Positions 1 through 13,103 of a stretch of 64,000 bases of DNA are shown here, in pieces. How positions within the stretch are numbered: position 1 is the first letter of the stretch; every line of letters starts with the position of its first letter. The notes under the pieces were generated by a model, which was not told the DNA's origin, did not search any database, and saw only the letters and a program-made list of their open reading frames with translations. The stretch lies in assembly GCA_026929865.2 (NCBI GenBank), contig CM049414.1, forward strand, positions 19,081,501 through 19,145,500, in the 5' to 3' direction. The stretch comes from Hyperoplus lanceolatus. Lineage: Eukaryota; Chordata; Actinopteri; Uranoscopiformes; Ammodytidae. A program made the translations under genes and the position numbers.

Positions 1-314
1 CTCATCCACAGTTTGTCTCTAAATGGAAAACCCCCTGCCGATGCAATGAATCATAACAGTGGAGAGTAATGCGTTGGTGCAATGCCCGTTTTTTTCACAA
101 ACTCAAACCTAACCTTGTTAGATCTCCGGATCTCCTAACTTTGTTAAGGCTAATATGAAGGTGTTATATTTTCATTCATAACTGTCTTAGAATCATCGAC
201 GAAATGCAGCGTTGGCCATTATTTCTTCTAGCTCAGAGATGTTCCTATCTCCCCATGCCTTCACTCACAAATCAATAAAGCACCCATATGCTTCAATTAG
301 ATAACATTGCAACA

Positions 315-315
<1 letters not shown>

Positions 316-374
<59 letters not shown>
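316..374. repeat. (CA)n microsatellite
   Basis: About 29 uninterrupted CA units. Confidence 0.98.
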
Positions 375-377
<3 letters not shown>

Positions 378-1688
378 TCAATGCCCGCTGGCCATGGCAA
401 GATTGCATTATACAAAGATGGAGATGAAAGTCCCCTCTGATCCACCAAAGTAAGATTTTGTGCTCTAATCTGTTTGTAGATTTGATTCCTTTGATGATAT
501 TTTCCCCGTATTTGGCTTACCAACAAGGCTACTTTCAAACTTGTAAGTTGTTGTCCGTCCAATCCGAAGAAATGTAAAATAATCAAATAGCAGATAACAA
601 GTCTGCAGTGATGTACAAGATAGAAAAGAAATGGGCTTGGGTGGTTACAAAACAGCAAACTTTGAAGAGGACTTTCACAGCCATTTTATTCAAAAACCAC
701 ACAACAAATTTTACTGCTCTTACCTTATTGCCTTAATGTGTTGGATCGAAAACATACTTACCATCATATAAAAAATAATGGTAACAATGTGACCATGCTT
801 ATCATGGGGGGAACAGTGAACAAGCCCATCACTTTGCAACACACGGTTACAATGATCCATTTTATTGAAAGGTGTTCTTATTAATGAACTAGATACTTTT
901 TTCTACAACATTAAGGTTGCACACGTCCACTGCTTATTATGTGCACATTTTAAAAGGTTTTTTGCCAAAGTATGAATGGGAGCCCATCTTGTTAAGGCAG
1001 AGTACAACACGCTGTAAAACTGTAAAAGCTAAAGCCATGTGATGGTTTATTTTATTTTAATGGGGAAAAATAATTCCTTTCCGCATTGTGCTTTTAGTGC
1101 AGCTAATTGTTTAATACCGGATGAAAAACCTTGAAAAGACTTTTGTTTTTAACTATTTCAGGCCGGGTTAATGAAGAGTATGCATGATAAAATATGCTAG
1201 AAAGGTTCATTGCTCAGCTGTACTTTTCATCCAACAAATCTCTGTGCAAAATCACAGAAATTAAATTATGATGGCGCTCCTTACATCCACACATGAGTGG
1301 AAAAGCTCTCTTGCTCCGTATTTGAAGCTGAAAATAACCTCTTGACCTTGGAAATGTAGCCAAAACCGTCACAATTCTACATCTGCTCGCAGATACTTAC
1401 CATCCATATAGATCTCTTTTTTCTCGGTTGAAATCTTCAGATGAGGATCTGAAACGATGCCACACTTTGTAGCTTTTGCACACGGTGAATGAATGTATTG
1501 ATATGCAGTGAGTGGACTTCCTCTGTGTGGAGAATACAGTCGGTGCCGTCTGGGCCCGGCAGGTTCTTGTTGGGGAAATGTGTTATATTTCGGCAATATC
1601 GAGTTCCCACTCATACCCTCTGTACTTGACAGATAAATCATCCTCTTGTGTGATTGTGTGGGTCAGTCGACATGTATGTGGCTGCTGT

Positions 1689-1806
<118 letters not shown>

Positions 1807-1917
1807 CATGCCGAAACATTGTCTTGAAACGCTAGGCAAATCTCCTCAATGTGATAATTGGCTCCCTGGGGTGCTTGTATCTTTGCTGCTCATCATCGTC
1901 ATCCCCTCCAGTCAGAA

Positions 1918-1920
<3 letters not shown>

Positions 1921-2012
<92 letters not shown>
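1921..2012. repeat. (GT)n microsatellite
   Basis: 46 uninterrupted GT units, in the same orientation as the array at 1692. Confidence 0.98.
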
Positions 2013-2014
<2 letters not shown>

Positions 2015-2466
2015 AATTAGATAGGCGAAGTTTGCTCATTTGCCAGAGAAACTGATCCCAAGTCAGCCTCAACTATTTTGTCAAGAAAAAAACTTTGAGG
2101 CAATAAGACAGCGGGGGTTAGATCCGGTGCAGCACTGTCCGCAGGCTGCTATCTGCTGACTTTATGGTTGATCGGGGCCCTGTTTTCATACAAACACCAC
2201 GGCATGGAGAAAATTAACTATTGGAGGCAGGTGCGGCGATACACGTTGCATACATTAGCTTTCGGATATTGCAATGTCATTGAGAGCAATTGAGAGATTT
2301 TTTATTGTTTCTCTTCAGGAGAAGAAAAAAAGAAGAATAAATCTCAGAGGGAGGTGCCTGTGTTAAACCATTCATGTATGATTATTAGTTACAAGAAGTG
2401 AAGCAGTTGTTTGAGGCTCGGGATGCTTCGCCAGTTCGGATATCATTCTTTCTTGCCTCACACAAG

Positions 2467-2477
2467 CACACACACAC

Positions 2478-2531
<54 letters not shown>
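2467..2531. repeat. (CA)n microsatellite, interrupted
   Basis: CA units with one phase slip (CAACAC) near 2479. It is in opposite orientation to the arrays at 1692 and 1921. Confidence 0.97.
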
Positions 2532-2534
<3 letters not shown>

Positions 2535-3962
2535 GACCTTAGTTGGTGGGGTATTTTTTTTCTCTTGCTGGCACCAGCGGCCTGCAAAATGCCGACCTGT
2601 TTGTGCACCTGAAGGCAAATGGAGATAGCTCATCTGGTGAATGGGGAGTCTCTCTATCTCTCTCTCTCACTCATCTCTCATCCATATGTTCCTGGAGTCT
2701 CCGGGGTATTACGGGCCACAGAGCAGATTGTTGGCCGCTTCAGAGGGGAAACAGTGGGACAGCTGGGCACCCATCACAAGGCCAAACAGATGTTCACTTT
2801 GACTTGGAGAGCAAGTGAATAGAAAAAGAAAAGAGAGGAACGAGAGAAGGAGGTAGGTGATGTGGAAGAAAGGGGGATGCAGAGAGATGATGGAGGCAAG
2901 AAAAGAAAAAAAAATATTAATACTCTGACGCAAGACCTCAGAGACTTCATTAGAAGTCCCCCGACAGCCTCCGAGGTGGGCCAAATGCTTTCCACTTTCC
3001 TCTGGGCCCAAAGGAGTCAGTTTTTTTTTTCTCTTTTTTCGTCTCCCCATATTGATTCACCCACCAATCTATCTGCTGCTGTAGGTCTTAATGCCTTTGA
3101 TCTCTTGATTATCTTTGCCTAATATGTGGATGAGATGCCTAAGCGGCTCAGGGATTCGCTGCTCTAATTTTGACACACCTTGGGGAACGTTCAGAAGTTG
3201 GAATTGGAATCCGACCCTGCAACCAAATAATGAAACTTTTCTGATTATTTATTTTTTTATTTTTTTCAGTTCCACTTGGATGATTTAAAAAAAAAGGATA
3301 AAAATAAGTTCTATCAAATCTGCATAGTGGCTGATATAAATTTAAATTAAATAAAAATCTTTCTTGTGAGATTATCTTCCCTCAATGCTACCGAGGTCCC
3401 TTTTTTTTAAACGATGTCATAGTCAAATTAAAGCCGGCAAAGGTTCTTCGATCAATCCCTCCGCCCGCCCACCCGCCCTCACTACTCTCCTTTTCTGTTG
3501 CCATCCTTAGTTCTTTGGTTGTAGGTCTCATATATAATACATGAGGATTGGGAGACTTATCCAGTGCTGGCCAATACTGGCTGTTATTCCCTGGAAAGAG
3601 GCTATATTTAAGCACTGGATAAGTCATAGATGGCGCGAGGGGAACTGCTGTCTTTCTACCTATAAAAGGTGGTGGTTGCGGTATCATTAAAAGCCTAAAA
3701 TAGAACTGGGCACAATTAAATTGCAGCAGTGGCAAGGTATTTGTAAAAGGAATTTCTGTAGATCTGTCCCTGAATCAAAATTTGGCCTGGGATAGTTTTG
3801 TCCGTAAAGTGTCTTGTTGTTGCGGCCGACACTGTGCCCCCTTGTGTCTACTGAATTTATATTTCTACATCACAACACAACATTTCATTTTACCCATCTG
3901 CCTCTTCTTTCTCCTAGATGAAAGTCTAATGGCTGCCCCTTGTTTGCTTCTTGTTTCCACAG

Positions 3963-4144
3963 CTGGCACCACATATATCTTTGGCAAAGGAGGGGGTCTG
4001 ATCACGTACACATGGCCCAACAACGAGAGGCCAAGCACAAGGACGGACCGGCTGGCTGTGGGCTTCAGCACCACCATCAAAGACGGCATCCTGGTCCGCA
4101 TCGACAGCGCCCCACGTCTCGGCGACTACATCATGCTACACATC
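3963..4144 (+). CDS. nrxn3: Neurexin-3 exon: start of LNS6 (laminin G) domain
   Basis: This 182-nt internal exon opens the sixth LNS (laminin-G-like) domain, shared by alpha- and beta-neurexins. It starts in phase 1: an upstream G plus CT gives Ala, followed by [11 protein letters not shown]. It then encodes 60 whole codons and ends in phase 0. The acceptor is a strong pyrimidine tract ending in ccacag and the donor is gtgagt. Neurexins are presynaptic adhesion proteins, and LNS6 binds neuroligins, LRRTMs and cerebellins outside the cell. The Asp of RLGDY matches the side-chain Ca2+ ligand (D137 in neurexin-1-beta). The stretch [18 protein letters not shown] favours the NRXN3 paralogue over NRXN1 and NRXN2; this is from recalled sequences, not an alignment. 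Mammalian paralogues, as I recall them, have Gly where this protein has the Arg of APRLGD. The partner exon upstream (alpha EGF3-side or beta-specific) is not in the window. Confidence 0.96.
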
Positions 4145-5114
4145 GTGAGTACTACTAACTGTTAAGTGTTCGTGACTTATCAACCCAATACCACACAATC
4201 TCTCCCCTCGAGTCATTTATTCAATACGATCGGGGGGGGGAGGCTATGTAGCTGTTTCCGAGCCAAATTATGAGCTACCCATGAGCACTCACACGTTCCA
4301 AACATTACAACCACAAGCATAGCTCAATATCATGACCACACAAACCCTCAACCCTCTGAATATTTTTTTATCCAGGGAGGGAGGGGTTATTTATTGCAGT
4401 CTTCGGGCCAAATTCAGCCCATCATGCTCAAGCTGAATTATACAAAGGGTACAGATCCATAAAAGAAAGAGAAAAAAAGAAAATAGAAAAAAAAGATAAC
4501 TTACTCCCCTTCTCCGCTCACCATCGTCTTATGGAATAACCCTGCTTCTGCTGCATTCGAACTGACTCCCCGCATGAATAATGAATGCGGTTCTCCTCCA
4601 TACATATGCAGTGTGCTCCCACATGTTGGGGTTCCATGATAGAAACAGGGGAGTGTGTGCGTGTGTGTGTGTGGGGGGGGGGGAAGGGGGTCTGAATGCT
4701 TGGCCAGTCGACTGTGCCTCCGTGCAGAATCTTAATAATCTCACTTTGCGACCTTGTGTTTGACTCTTTTACATAAGCATTAAGTATTTACATAATCATC
4801 AACAGCAGCTGGAGGAATGCATAGCGTCAAGACAGTGCGATATGGAGATATGTGGGGGGTGGTGGTGGTGTGTGTGTGCGTGTGTGTGTTGGGGTGGGGG
4901 GCTGCTGATGATGCCATGCAAAAAAAAAGATGTGATGATGAGGAGGAGCTACAGTTGCTAAAGCAGATTGGAAGTCTTTTTCTTCTTAAAGAGCTCATCT
5001 CATCTCCTGAGTGCCGGCCATGTGGTGCAGAAAAACAGCCATCTGCTCTGCAAAGATGAGGGCCCACAACAAGCCGTTTTCAGCTGCCTTTAGAGTTAAG
5101 AGAGTGAAAGTGAA

Positions 5115-5227
<113 letters not shown>

Positions 5228-6939
5228 AGGTGGGAGAGCAAGTGGAATGGCATGGTTGGAAGCAAAATGATAGAGATGTACAGTAGCTTGTGAGGGGGGG
5301 TTGTGGGGTTGTGGGAAACACCTGTGCCCTAACCGACTGAGTCCTTTTCAGGAAGCCCTAAAGGAAGGAAAATAAATGCATTTTTAATTCTGCTCTTTAG
5401 AGTCTCCCAGCATAGCTAGCCAAGCAGGCTACCTCTTCTAATTGGTGTCTGTGAGCCGCTAGTCGGCTAATGTCTTCATTCCTCCTGTCTCGTGGCGTTA
5501 ATGAATTTATTATTAGAGGAAAAGATACCGGAGATTTTGGTTTAGAGAACACAGCGTAGTCTGCATTGCTAATAAACCACATGATTTATTGACAGCCAAG
5601 GGTGAACAAACAAAGTGGGTTTCATTTATTATTAACAGAGATTTTGTCTTTTAAAATATAAAATACTCTGCAGCACAAAAAACATATCATGGCAATCCAA
5701 GGCTTCTTTTTCCCCACAATTACGCTGCAACATAACAGAAAGCAAATGAAACAAGCTGGACTTTTTCGCCAGAGGTGGAAAGTAAATAATGAATAAGACC
5801 TTGAATATTTAGCTGCGAGACTGCTGGATTCGGTTATATCTTGAGGAAAATAAACCACTGCTTGACCTCACTTCTAATGTGTGTTGTTGTTATCTGGTTA
5901 GTACCATATCATTTGCCCCACATTAGACTATATACTGTCCAGTGCTGTAGTGGTGGGAATATTGGATCTCCTCGGAAAGGTTAGCACAATATGGGTATTG
6001 TATAATTTGCAGCTTAAATAAACCTTTGCTGTCTCTACAGGTTTAATGTGGTAGAAATGCTTTTAGACTGGCAGATATTTCAGACTTCAATGAAATGTCA
6101 TCAGATAACAACTCCTAATGACAAACGTCAGGTCCTTGCTGTTGGCAAGAGGAAAAGGTTAAAGGTGTTTGGACTGTCCATTCCGGATATATATCTAACC
6201 AAAGGTCCAAACAGGCCCAGGGCCATCACTTAGCCTTTGCAATTATGAGGTCACTGTTTGAGACTCAGCTCACCAAAGTCTGGATACATTAGGCACACTA
6301 AATCATTTGATCCACAGAGACCCTTACTTTTAAATGAAACTTCACAAACCCCTTTCACTGGTATCAAATTTTACTTACTATCTTAAGATAACACTGACTG
6401 AGAGAAATGGGCACAAATGGCATTTTCTTATTTATGCAGAGCGCAGAAAATAACTGTTTCTGAGGCTAGACCTAATCGCTGACTCTCTCCTCAGTTTCCC
6501 TCTCTCTTTTGATTCCTTCATTATCTCGTCTTCCCCCCTCCCTCCGTGATTAGCTTACGGCTTGTTTGGCAATCGTGAATTAAAATGCTGATTGTTGTGT
6601 TTACTTCTTAACTGCTACGAACAACTCCATGCTCGGTTTGAAATATGAGCGTCAATTTGGGGTAATTTGCGGAAATGAGCATGACATTTTGACATCTCCG
6701 GGTTTGTCATTTGCAATTTAATTTGATTTCTGAGTTCTGAGTTTGGTGAGGCAGACAAGGATTCGCATCAGGTGACATCTTGTGTTTCGAGTTTCTTACA
6801 GTGGAAGATATTCAGAAAGATATAAGTTACAAAACAAATATCTAAGATGTTTGTATCAACTTATTACTGTCAGCTGAGTCAAAATGGGACTTTTGCGGCA
6901 GTACTACAGTGACTGGGAGTAAAATGTGTGCTTGTGTGT

Positions 6940-6940
<1 letters not shown>

Positions 6941-7027
<87 letters not shown>

Positions 7028-7048
7028 TGTGTATATGTGTCTGTGTGT
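6941..7048. repeat. (GT)n microsatellite, imperfect edges
   Basis: A pure core of about 40 units (6947-7026) with TCTG and TATA variants at the 3' side. It pairs with the CA array at 7162. Confidence 0.97.
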
Positions 7049-7160
7049 AAGCTTAAATCCATGACAAAAAAGACTATAAGCCTTGGGCTGTATGTGCCAG
7101 TCGTGACTCACACGGCCTCTCACCAGGGACTGCACATGACTGCAGGTGAAGATTACCCAA

Positions 7161-7161
<1 letters not shown>

Positions 7162-7246
<85 letters not shown>
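7162..7246. repeat. (CA)n microsatellite
   Basis: About 42 uninterrupted units, inverted relative to 6941-7048 and only about 113 bases away. Confidence 0.98.
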
Positions 7247-7248
<2 letters not shown>

Positions 7249-8340
7249 TAGAGAAAATCCTTCAGGATCTCATCTCTTCTACATCATTTAGGTAGCAAAA
7301 CTCATTTTTTAAATAATTACAAGCACAGTTGACACGAAAGGTGGATTAACGACGCTAACATAGAGAAACAAGTGCTCAAGGTACATTGACTTAACCTTAT
7401 TAAAATGATACATGTCCCGGTGATTCTACATTTTATTAAAGGTTGAAGCTTCAAAACTGCCGCAATATTGAAAGGAAAGACGAGAGAAGAAAATATGTGC
7501 ATTTCTATTTCTTTGAAGACACAACCTTGTGACTGGGGTATCATCAATTTTGATCACCAGCGGTAAGGAAAAATCTGATGGTAAATAAAGGGTAGATCTA
7601 CGTAAAAGATGCATTGAATGTATATGTTAGCCAGTATGCAACTTGGAAGCTGTAGTTTACTATCTAAGAGATACAATTCTACAATAGCATTGTACAATAC
7701 TTGCCCCAGCCACCCTGTCTTTTCTCCATTACATTGTTTGAACACTACAGTGAGGGTATTTCAAGGCGTGGGAGTTGGACCCCGGTACATCACGGCTCTA
7801 GCAAGCCCAGATGAACTCACGTCTTTTGAGACGTAGTGGGTGACAAGTTGGTGTCGTGCGAGGCTGAAATTGAGAATGCTCCATCACCTTTCATGCCTGG
7901 CAGCTCCTTTGGTTTCCAATTAAGGGGGAAAATCACAGCAAGACAGCTGAAACGTTAAAGACTCAGGGAGTGTTGCAACACACTCTCTGTAACAGTTAAC
8001 TTACAGACATTAGGACATTGGAACCTCCAAATAGCATTGCCCGAATAAATGTCACATTAAAGCAGTTAAAAATCCTATTCTTTGAACTATAAAGCCTTAT
8101 TGTGTGTGTTATAACTCGTTGGTTTGCTTCCAACATTTCAAGTTTAACAGTTAATTTAATCTGAATTTCACGTTATGAAAGAAAGGTTTTAGAACACTTT
8201 AAATTTCGCTAAGAAAATCACCTTAGTAGTCAAATTGTTTATGGTTTGTACCAAAGTAAAAGCTTTTATTGGTGACAATAACGATGGTCCTCATGAAACG
8301 TTCCCAAACGGATGCACAGATGCTCCAGGTGTCCTAACAC

Positions 8341-8398
8341 AGACACGCACACACACAGACACACACACACACACACCCACACTCACACATGCGCACAC
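8341..8398. repeat. Imperfect (CA)n tract
   Basis: CA units interrupted by CGC, CAGA, CCC and CTC variants, so probably an old array. Confidence 0.9.
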
Positions 8399-8920
8399 CA
8401 GACATTCTATTTTTTTCTGTTCACACCCAGCACGTGTAAAACACCCGTGTTGCCTTTTATCATCAACCTCTCTCAAAGGCATGCATTGAAAACCAGCCAG
8501 ACTCAGGTTTTTTATTTTTTATAATGGATCGACGGATTCGAGGAATTCCATTAGCCACTTCAGTTTTGCTGCTCACTCTAATTCGTAGGGGGAGAAAATT
8601 TGCGACGGCTGGATAATTGAAAAACGCTATGGGTGCAGACACTCAGACACAAGTTGTGAAAGGAGATGAATGACTGTGGACGGTGAAAAAGCTCTATTGC
8701 ACGCGACTGTAGCCTTATCCATTTTCCCCATCGCCCTTACCTAGGTCACACACACATGCGTGCGCTAATGCATGTATATGTTAATGAATTAATGTGGGAG
8801 TACAGATGCATAATTCGTCTATAGCTCTTCCCTGCCTCCTGTCTCTCCCTATCCATCCCCCTACTTCTTCTCTTGTCTGTGTGTGTTCATGTCTAACATT
8901 GTCTGTTTCCCCCATCTACC

Positions 8921-9000
8921 TCCCCCTCCCTCCCTCCCTCCCTCCCTCCCTCCAACCCTCCCTCCAACCCTGCCCCCCTCTCTCTCTCTCTCTCCCTCTG
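8921..9000. repeat. Polypyrimidine (CCCT)n / (CT)n tract
   Basis: Nearly pure C/T for about 80 bases: CCCT repeats followed by CT repeats, broken by two AA pairs and single bases. Such tracts can form triplex DNA. Confidence 0.92.
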
Positions 9001-9494
9001 ACAGACCTAATATGAGATGTTTGATGTGTACCTGTGTGCCTGAGCGCGTATGTGGCCAGCAATGTATTGCCTCTATCAAGTTGTCCTGGCGCAGCAAAGG
9101 GAAAGATAGATATTATCGCGGCTACGGCTCATGGGCTCTGATAACATTACAGCTGCTTATTTGAGTTTGTATTTCCTTACCTCCCACATTTGATTCCCCC
9201 CACAAAAATAAAAGGCTGGGGAAATATACCTCACAGCTGTTTTCTTTTTAAGCAAGTTGCAGGCGGTACATGCAGTCAGCATTATTGCAACTTTGATGAT
9301 AAATAAGTATTTCTCTGAGGCTGTCTTTTGTATTTTTTTTTTATCTCGGCTGCTTTATCATTCCCATTGTCCAAGTGATACAACAGTATTTCACATTAAA
9401 AACTACTAAACAACTACATTTTTCCATTCAACTAATATGGCTGGCCGTAGCACAGGTTTCTTCTCCTGAGGTAAATATGTAATACCGGGGTATT

Positions 9495-9509
9495 GGGGGG
9501 GGGGGGGGG
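9495..9509. repeat. Poly-G run
   Basis: 15 consecutive G. Length is prone to sequencing error. Confidence 0.95.
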
Positions 9510-9932
9510 ACACTGTTGACGTAATGTGTGTGTGAGGTAAGCCTTCAAATGTTACAGTAGGTATTTACTATGTCATCATCATTCATGTTTCTTTTTATTT
9601 TGGATTTTTAAGGTTGTGTTTGGTCAATGATTGGTTCAAGCATGATTGATTTTACAGACAGTAAGCCTTTGGCATTCAGATTCAGAGTTTATCAGCGACT
9701 GAAGGGATGGCAAACAATTCTTTTTTCCAAAGATAATAGATCACCTGTTAAGGCACCTTTAACAAACTTAGTAGCATACTGTATGTTTTTCATATGTTCA
9801 CCAAACCTTTGCTCTGCGCTCCACATAAGTAGGCCTCCAATGACCTTCAATTGAATCGTGATATTAAATATAGCCCAGAATGTTAAACGGACTATGCTAT
9901 TTATGCACCGAGGACCAAACAGGCATCTGTAA

Positions 9933-9950
9933 TAGGGATGCACCAATCCA
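9933..9950 (+). repeat. hAT-type terminal repeat remnant
   Basis: TAGGGATGCACCAATCCA resembles the terminal inverted repeat of fish hAT elements (TAGGGATGCACCGATCC). No opposite end was found nearby, so it is a solo remnant or a chance match. Confidence 0.4.
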
Positions 9951-10621
9951 ACTGTTAACTGTTACCAATGCTAGTTATTTCCAGAATAAAAAAATATGTA
10001 ACTCTCTCCGACATGTGGCACTTAGTGGAAGAAAAAAAAACATGCAGTAACATCCCTCCTTTTTAAAATGAAACATTTATTTTTCAAAGTGGACTCTCCC
10101 CGAAAAGTTGATTGTGCTGTTAAATTGTGTGTTCACTTGTAACCATCTAACTCAAGGAGTTGGTTAATTAAATATTTAACTTCATTGAATTGTCAGAAAA
10201 GCCATGAAGAATCTCCCAGGAAAAGAGTCAAATATTACAGAGAAAAGGTGTCGAGTATGAGTTGTCATCTATGTTCCAAAGGCGAAAATATACTCAAGGG
10301 CGGAGCGTTTGAGTTTCATGCTTGTGGCCGTTTAGGAATTAAGAACTTGTACAAGCACCCTCGGTCCCTCGCTTTAAGAGAATATACAGAAAAAGGTGCA
10401 CAGGCACACTTAAATTGACATTACACAGAAATCCTTTTTTCTGTGTCTTGTATTTTCTCTAAGAGCACATGCATGGATACACAAAAACCTATTTAACATG
10501 AGCACTCACACCCTTTATTCGTCCCTCTCTGTACAAGCCCGCTCACACACTCCCTCACTTTCTCTCACTTTCTGCTGGGGCCATGTACAATATATATTTA
10601 AACACACACGTAAGACACAAA

Positions 10622-10624
<3 letters not shown>

Positions 10625-10665
<41 letters not shown>
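10625..10665. repeat. (CA)n microsatellite
   Basis: About 20 CA units preceded by ACGCG. Confidence 0.97.
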
Positions 10666-10668
<3 letters not shown>

Positions 10669-10812
10669 TCCTTCAACAAATTCTCACACCACGGCACACT
10701 GGCACTGACACTCCAAACATGATACGAGGATTCTTAAGGGACATCTGCTTGTCAGTCATCCATCCTACCCAAAGGCACTTCAGGGGGAACAGTTTATGTA
10801 GCGGACCCTCTG

Positions 10813-10814
<2 letters not shown>

Positions 10815-10848
<34 letters not shown>

Positions 10849-10853
10849 TCACA

Positions 10854-10887
<34 letters not shown>
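10815..10887. repeat. (CA)n microsatellite with ATTC interruptions
   Basis: Two CA blocks separated by two ACATTC units near 10847-10860. Confidence 0.97.
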
Positions 10888-10889
<2 letters not shown>

Positions 10890-11766
10890 CAAAAGGCATC
10901 CCACTCTCACCCCTATCTCATGAGAGCGACTGCAAGTAATAACCGCTCAAGTCAAAACAAACAGAGTGACATTATTACAACCTGCGCATGTGGTCCGTGG
11001 CCTTAGCCCTGGCTGCAGCAATGTATATTTCATGTATTTGGATGAAAAATTCAATGAGAGGCAACAAACAATGTGTGTGTGCCTCTCTCTCCTTACTTTG
11101 CTCGCTGACAAGCAGCCCTCGGGGGAACTGCTGGTGTTTTCACAGCTTCATGGTAGGACATGAATCCCATTCCCACAGTTATGAAGAGACAGAAGGAGAG
11201 ATGAAAGGGACGGAGAGTGGAGCGTCGCGCACAACCAAAAGAAAAACAAATACAAGAAGCTGATTGAAGGAGAGAGAGACAGAGATAATCTGAGAGAGAA
11301 AAGAGAACAAGAAGGTGGGAGGAAAAGAGTTGGGGGGGAGATGGAGGGAGACTTGTAGGTATTTTATAATTCCGAGCAGGATCAGAGAAAAACGTGGCTC
11401 AGATAGGTCTCAGCGGAATGTCTGTGAATTCCAAATTATGTGTTGCCTTTCTGCCTTTTTGTTCCCGCTGCAGTGCCACTGGACTATTATTTTTTAAACA
11501 CTGAAGGCTAGATTGGGCGCTGGTTTAACTGGTCGGTCAGTCGCTTCTGAATTCAGCTCCAGGGCGACAAAGGTCTGTACCAAAGCTCCTGGTACTTGTT
11601 AAACTCAGACAAAATGTGGCCATTTTATTTGATATGTTACTTTTTTGGTGTTACTCTTATTCCCCAAAAAATGCCTCCCAACAGCTTCAAAGTGAAACTG
11701 AAAAATGTTTAACCTTAACTTTTATAGCTGCTGAATTTTTTTATGCTAACACATTGATCTTTGTTG

Positions 11767-11840
11767 TCTTGACATTTCGGAAAATAGTCTTATTCATTTT
11801 AATGCTGATAGCTACATAAGAAAGCTAAACAGCCAGCAAG
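11767..11840. repeat. Possible fragment of the same teleost repeat family as 39808
   Basis: CTTGACATTTCGGAAAATAG, CTTATTC and, further on, AGCTAAACAGCCAGC resemble another part of the family (TTTTGGGAAATACGCTTATT), heavily diverged. Confidence 0.4.
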
Positions 11841-13054
11841 AGTAATTCAGATTGGAAAAAGGCAACAGTCCAAAGGCAGCCAGCAAAATATCTAAAGATC
11901 ACTAATAAACATGCTACATGAAATGTAACCATTACCAGAAAAAACAATATAGTTTGTATATCTTGAATGGTGGGTTGGATATCCCAGTAGCTACAGGACA
12001 CAAAGGGTATTTTCACTAGCTTGAGAGTCTAAGGAGATGTTTAACACATAGAATTCAGAGTACAAATTGTATTACATTTCAAAGATGCAATGTTCTTCTA
12101 TAACAGCAGTCCCGTTGCCAAGCTAACACGTCCGGCAATCTTTCCCTTCACTTACTGAATGCAACCGATATCCACTGTTGCCATCCAATTGCTTGTAGGG
12201 AAAGCCCACAAGTGGAACCCCTGAAGATGTCGGAACCGATCATCACTGGGATCAGTAACTATTATGATGATATTGAATTTGAATTGAATTAGTTACTGTA
12301 AATCACCACTCAGTCCATGGGGGGTATTCACTTAGAGTCAGATATCCAGTGCATTGAGTCAGTGGAGAGGCAGTGATGCCCAACACCGGTCCTATAACGG
12401 CACATTACTCAGCCTTTAAGTAGCAGCACTTTTGTAGATGGAGACAGATGCTCTGCGTCATCCAAAGCACCTCACTTCAGTCAGTCAGCCCAAGCGTTTT
12501 ATAATTTCCGCTATTCACCCCGGCCCCAGACACTATATGCTATATGTGTGCTTTGAGTGACGAGCGGGGACAGCTTGTGACGAGCACCTAATGAAAGATC
12601 AAGAGGGATTTGGAATCGATCGAGGTGTATCTCAAACACAAGGCTATAGGTGCCATCTCGGGCTCCAAGAGACACTCCTAAATCCTCCCGCAAGGATTGG
12701 TGCTTTACCCTGTTACTCGCCACTCTGTGCGTCTCTCTGCCTGTCTCTCACCTGAGCCACTGCAGGACAAAGAGAGTCAGATAGGGAGACAGAGATGGAG
12801 TGAGTTGGCGGAGGTGGGGGAAGTGAAAAAAAGAAAAGAAAAATGGAGATTCACATTTTTTTTTTGCAAATTGACTCCCTTTCGGATTATCGACAAGAAG
12901 GGGAGAATGATGAATTGAGGGCCAGCTCAAGTGATAAACGTCAACATTAGAAAATAAATCTAGCGGAAAGAAGGCACACACACAAAAAAAGAATCCTCTG
13001 CCTTCAATTTCAGTGACGGTGTGAAAGATTGTCTCACTCACAAACACACACATA

Positions 13055-13057
<3 letters not shown>

Positions 13058-13101
<44 letters not shown>
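13058..13101. repeat. (CA)n microsatellite
   Basis: About 22 pure units, with degenerate CA-like sequence on both sides. Confidence 0.97.

Positions 13102-13103
<2 letters not shown>

Noticed and set aside
3782-4165. Frame starting before 3963 that includes the LNS6 exon
   Set aside because: The part before 3963 is intron reading through a strong acceptor. Only 3963-4144 matches neurexin.
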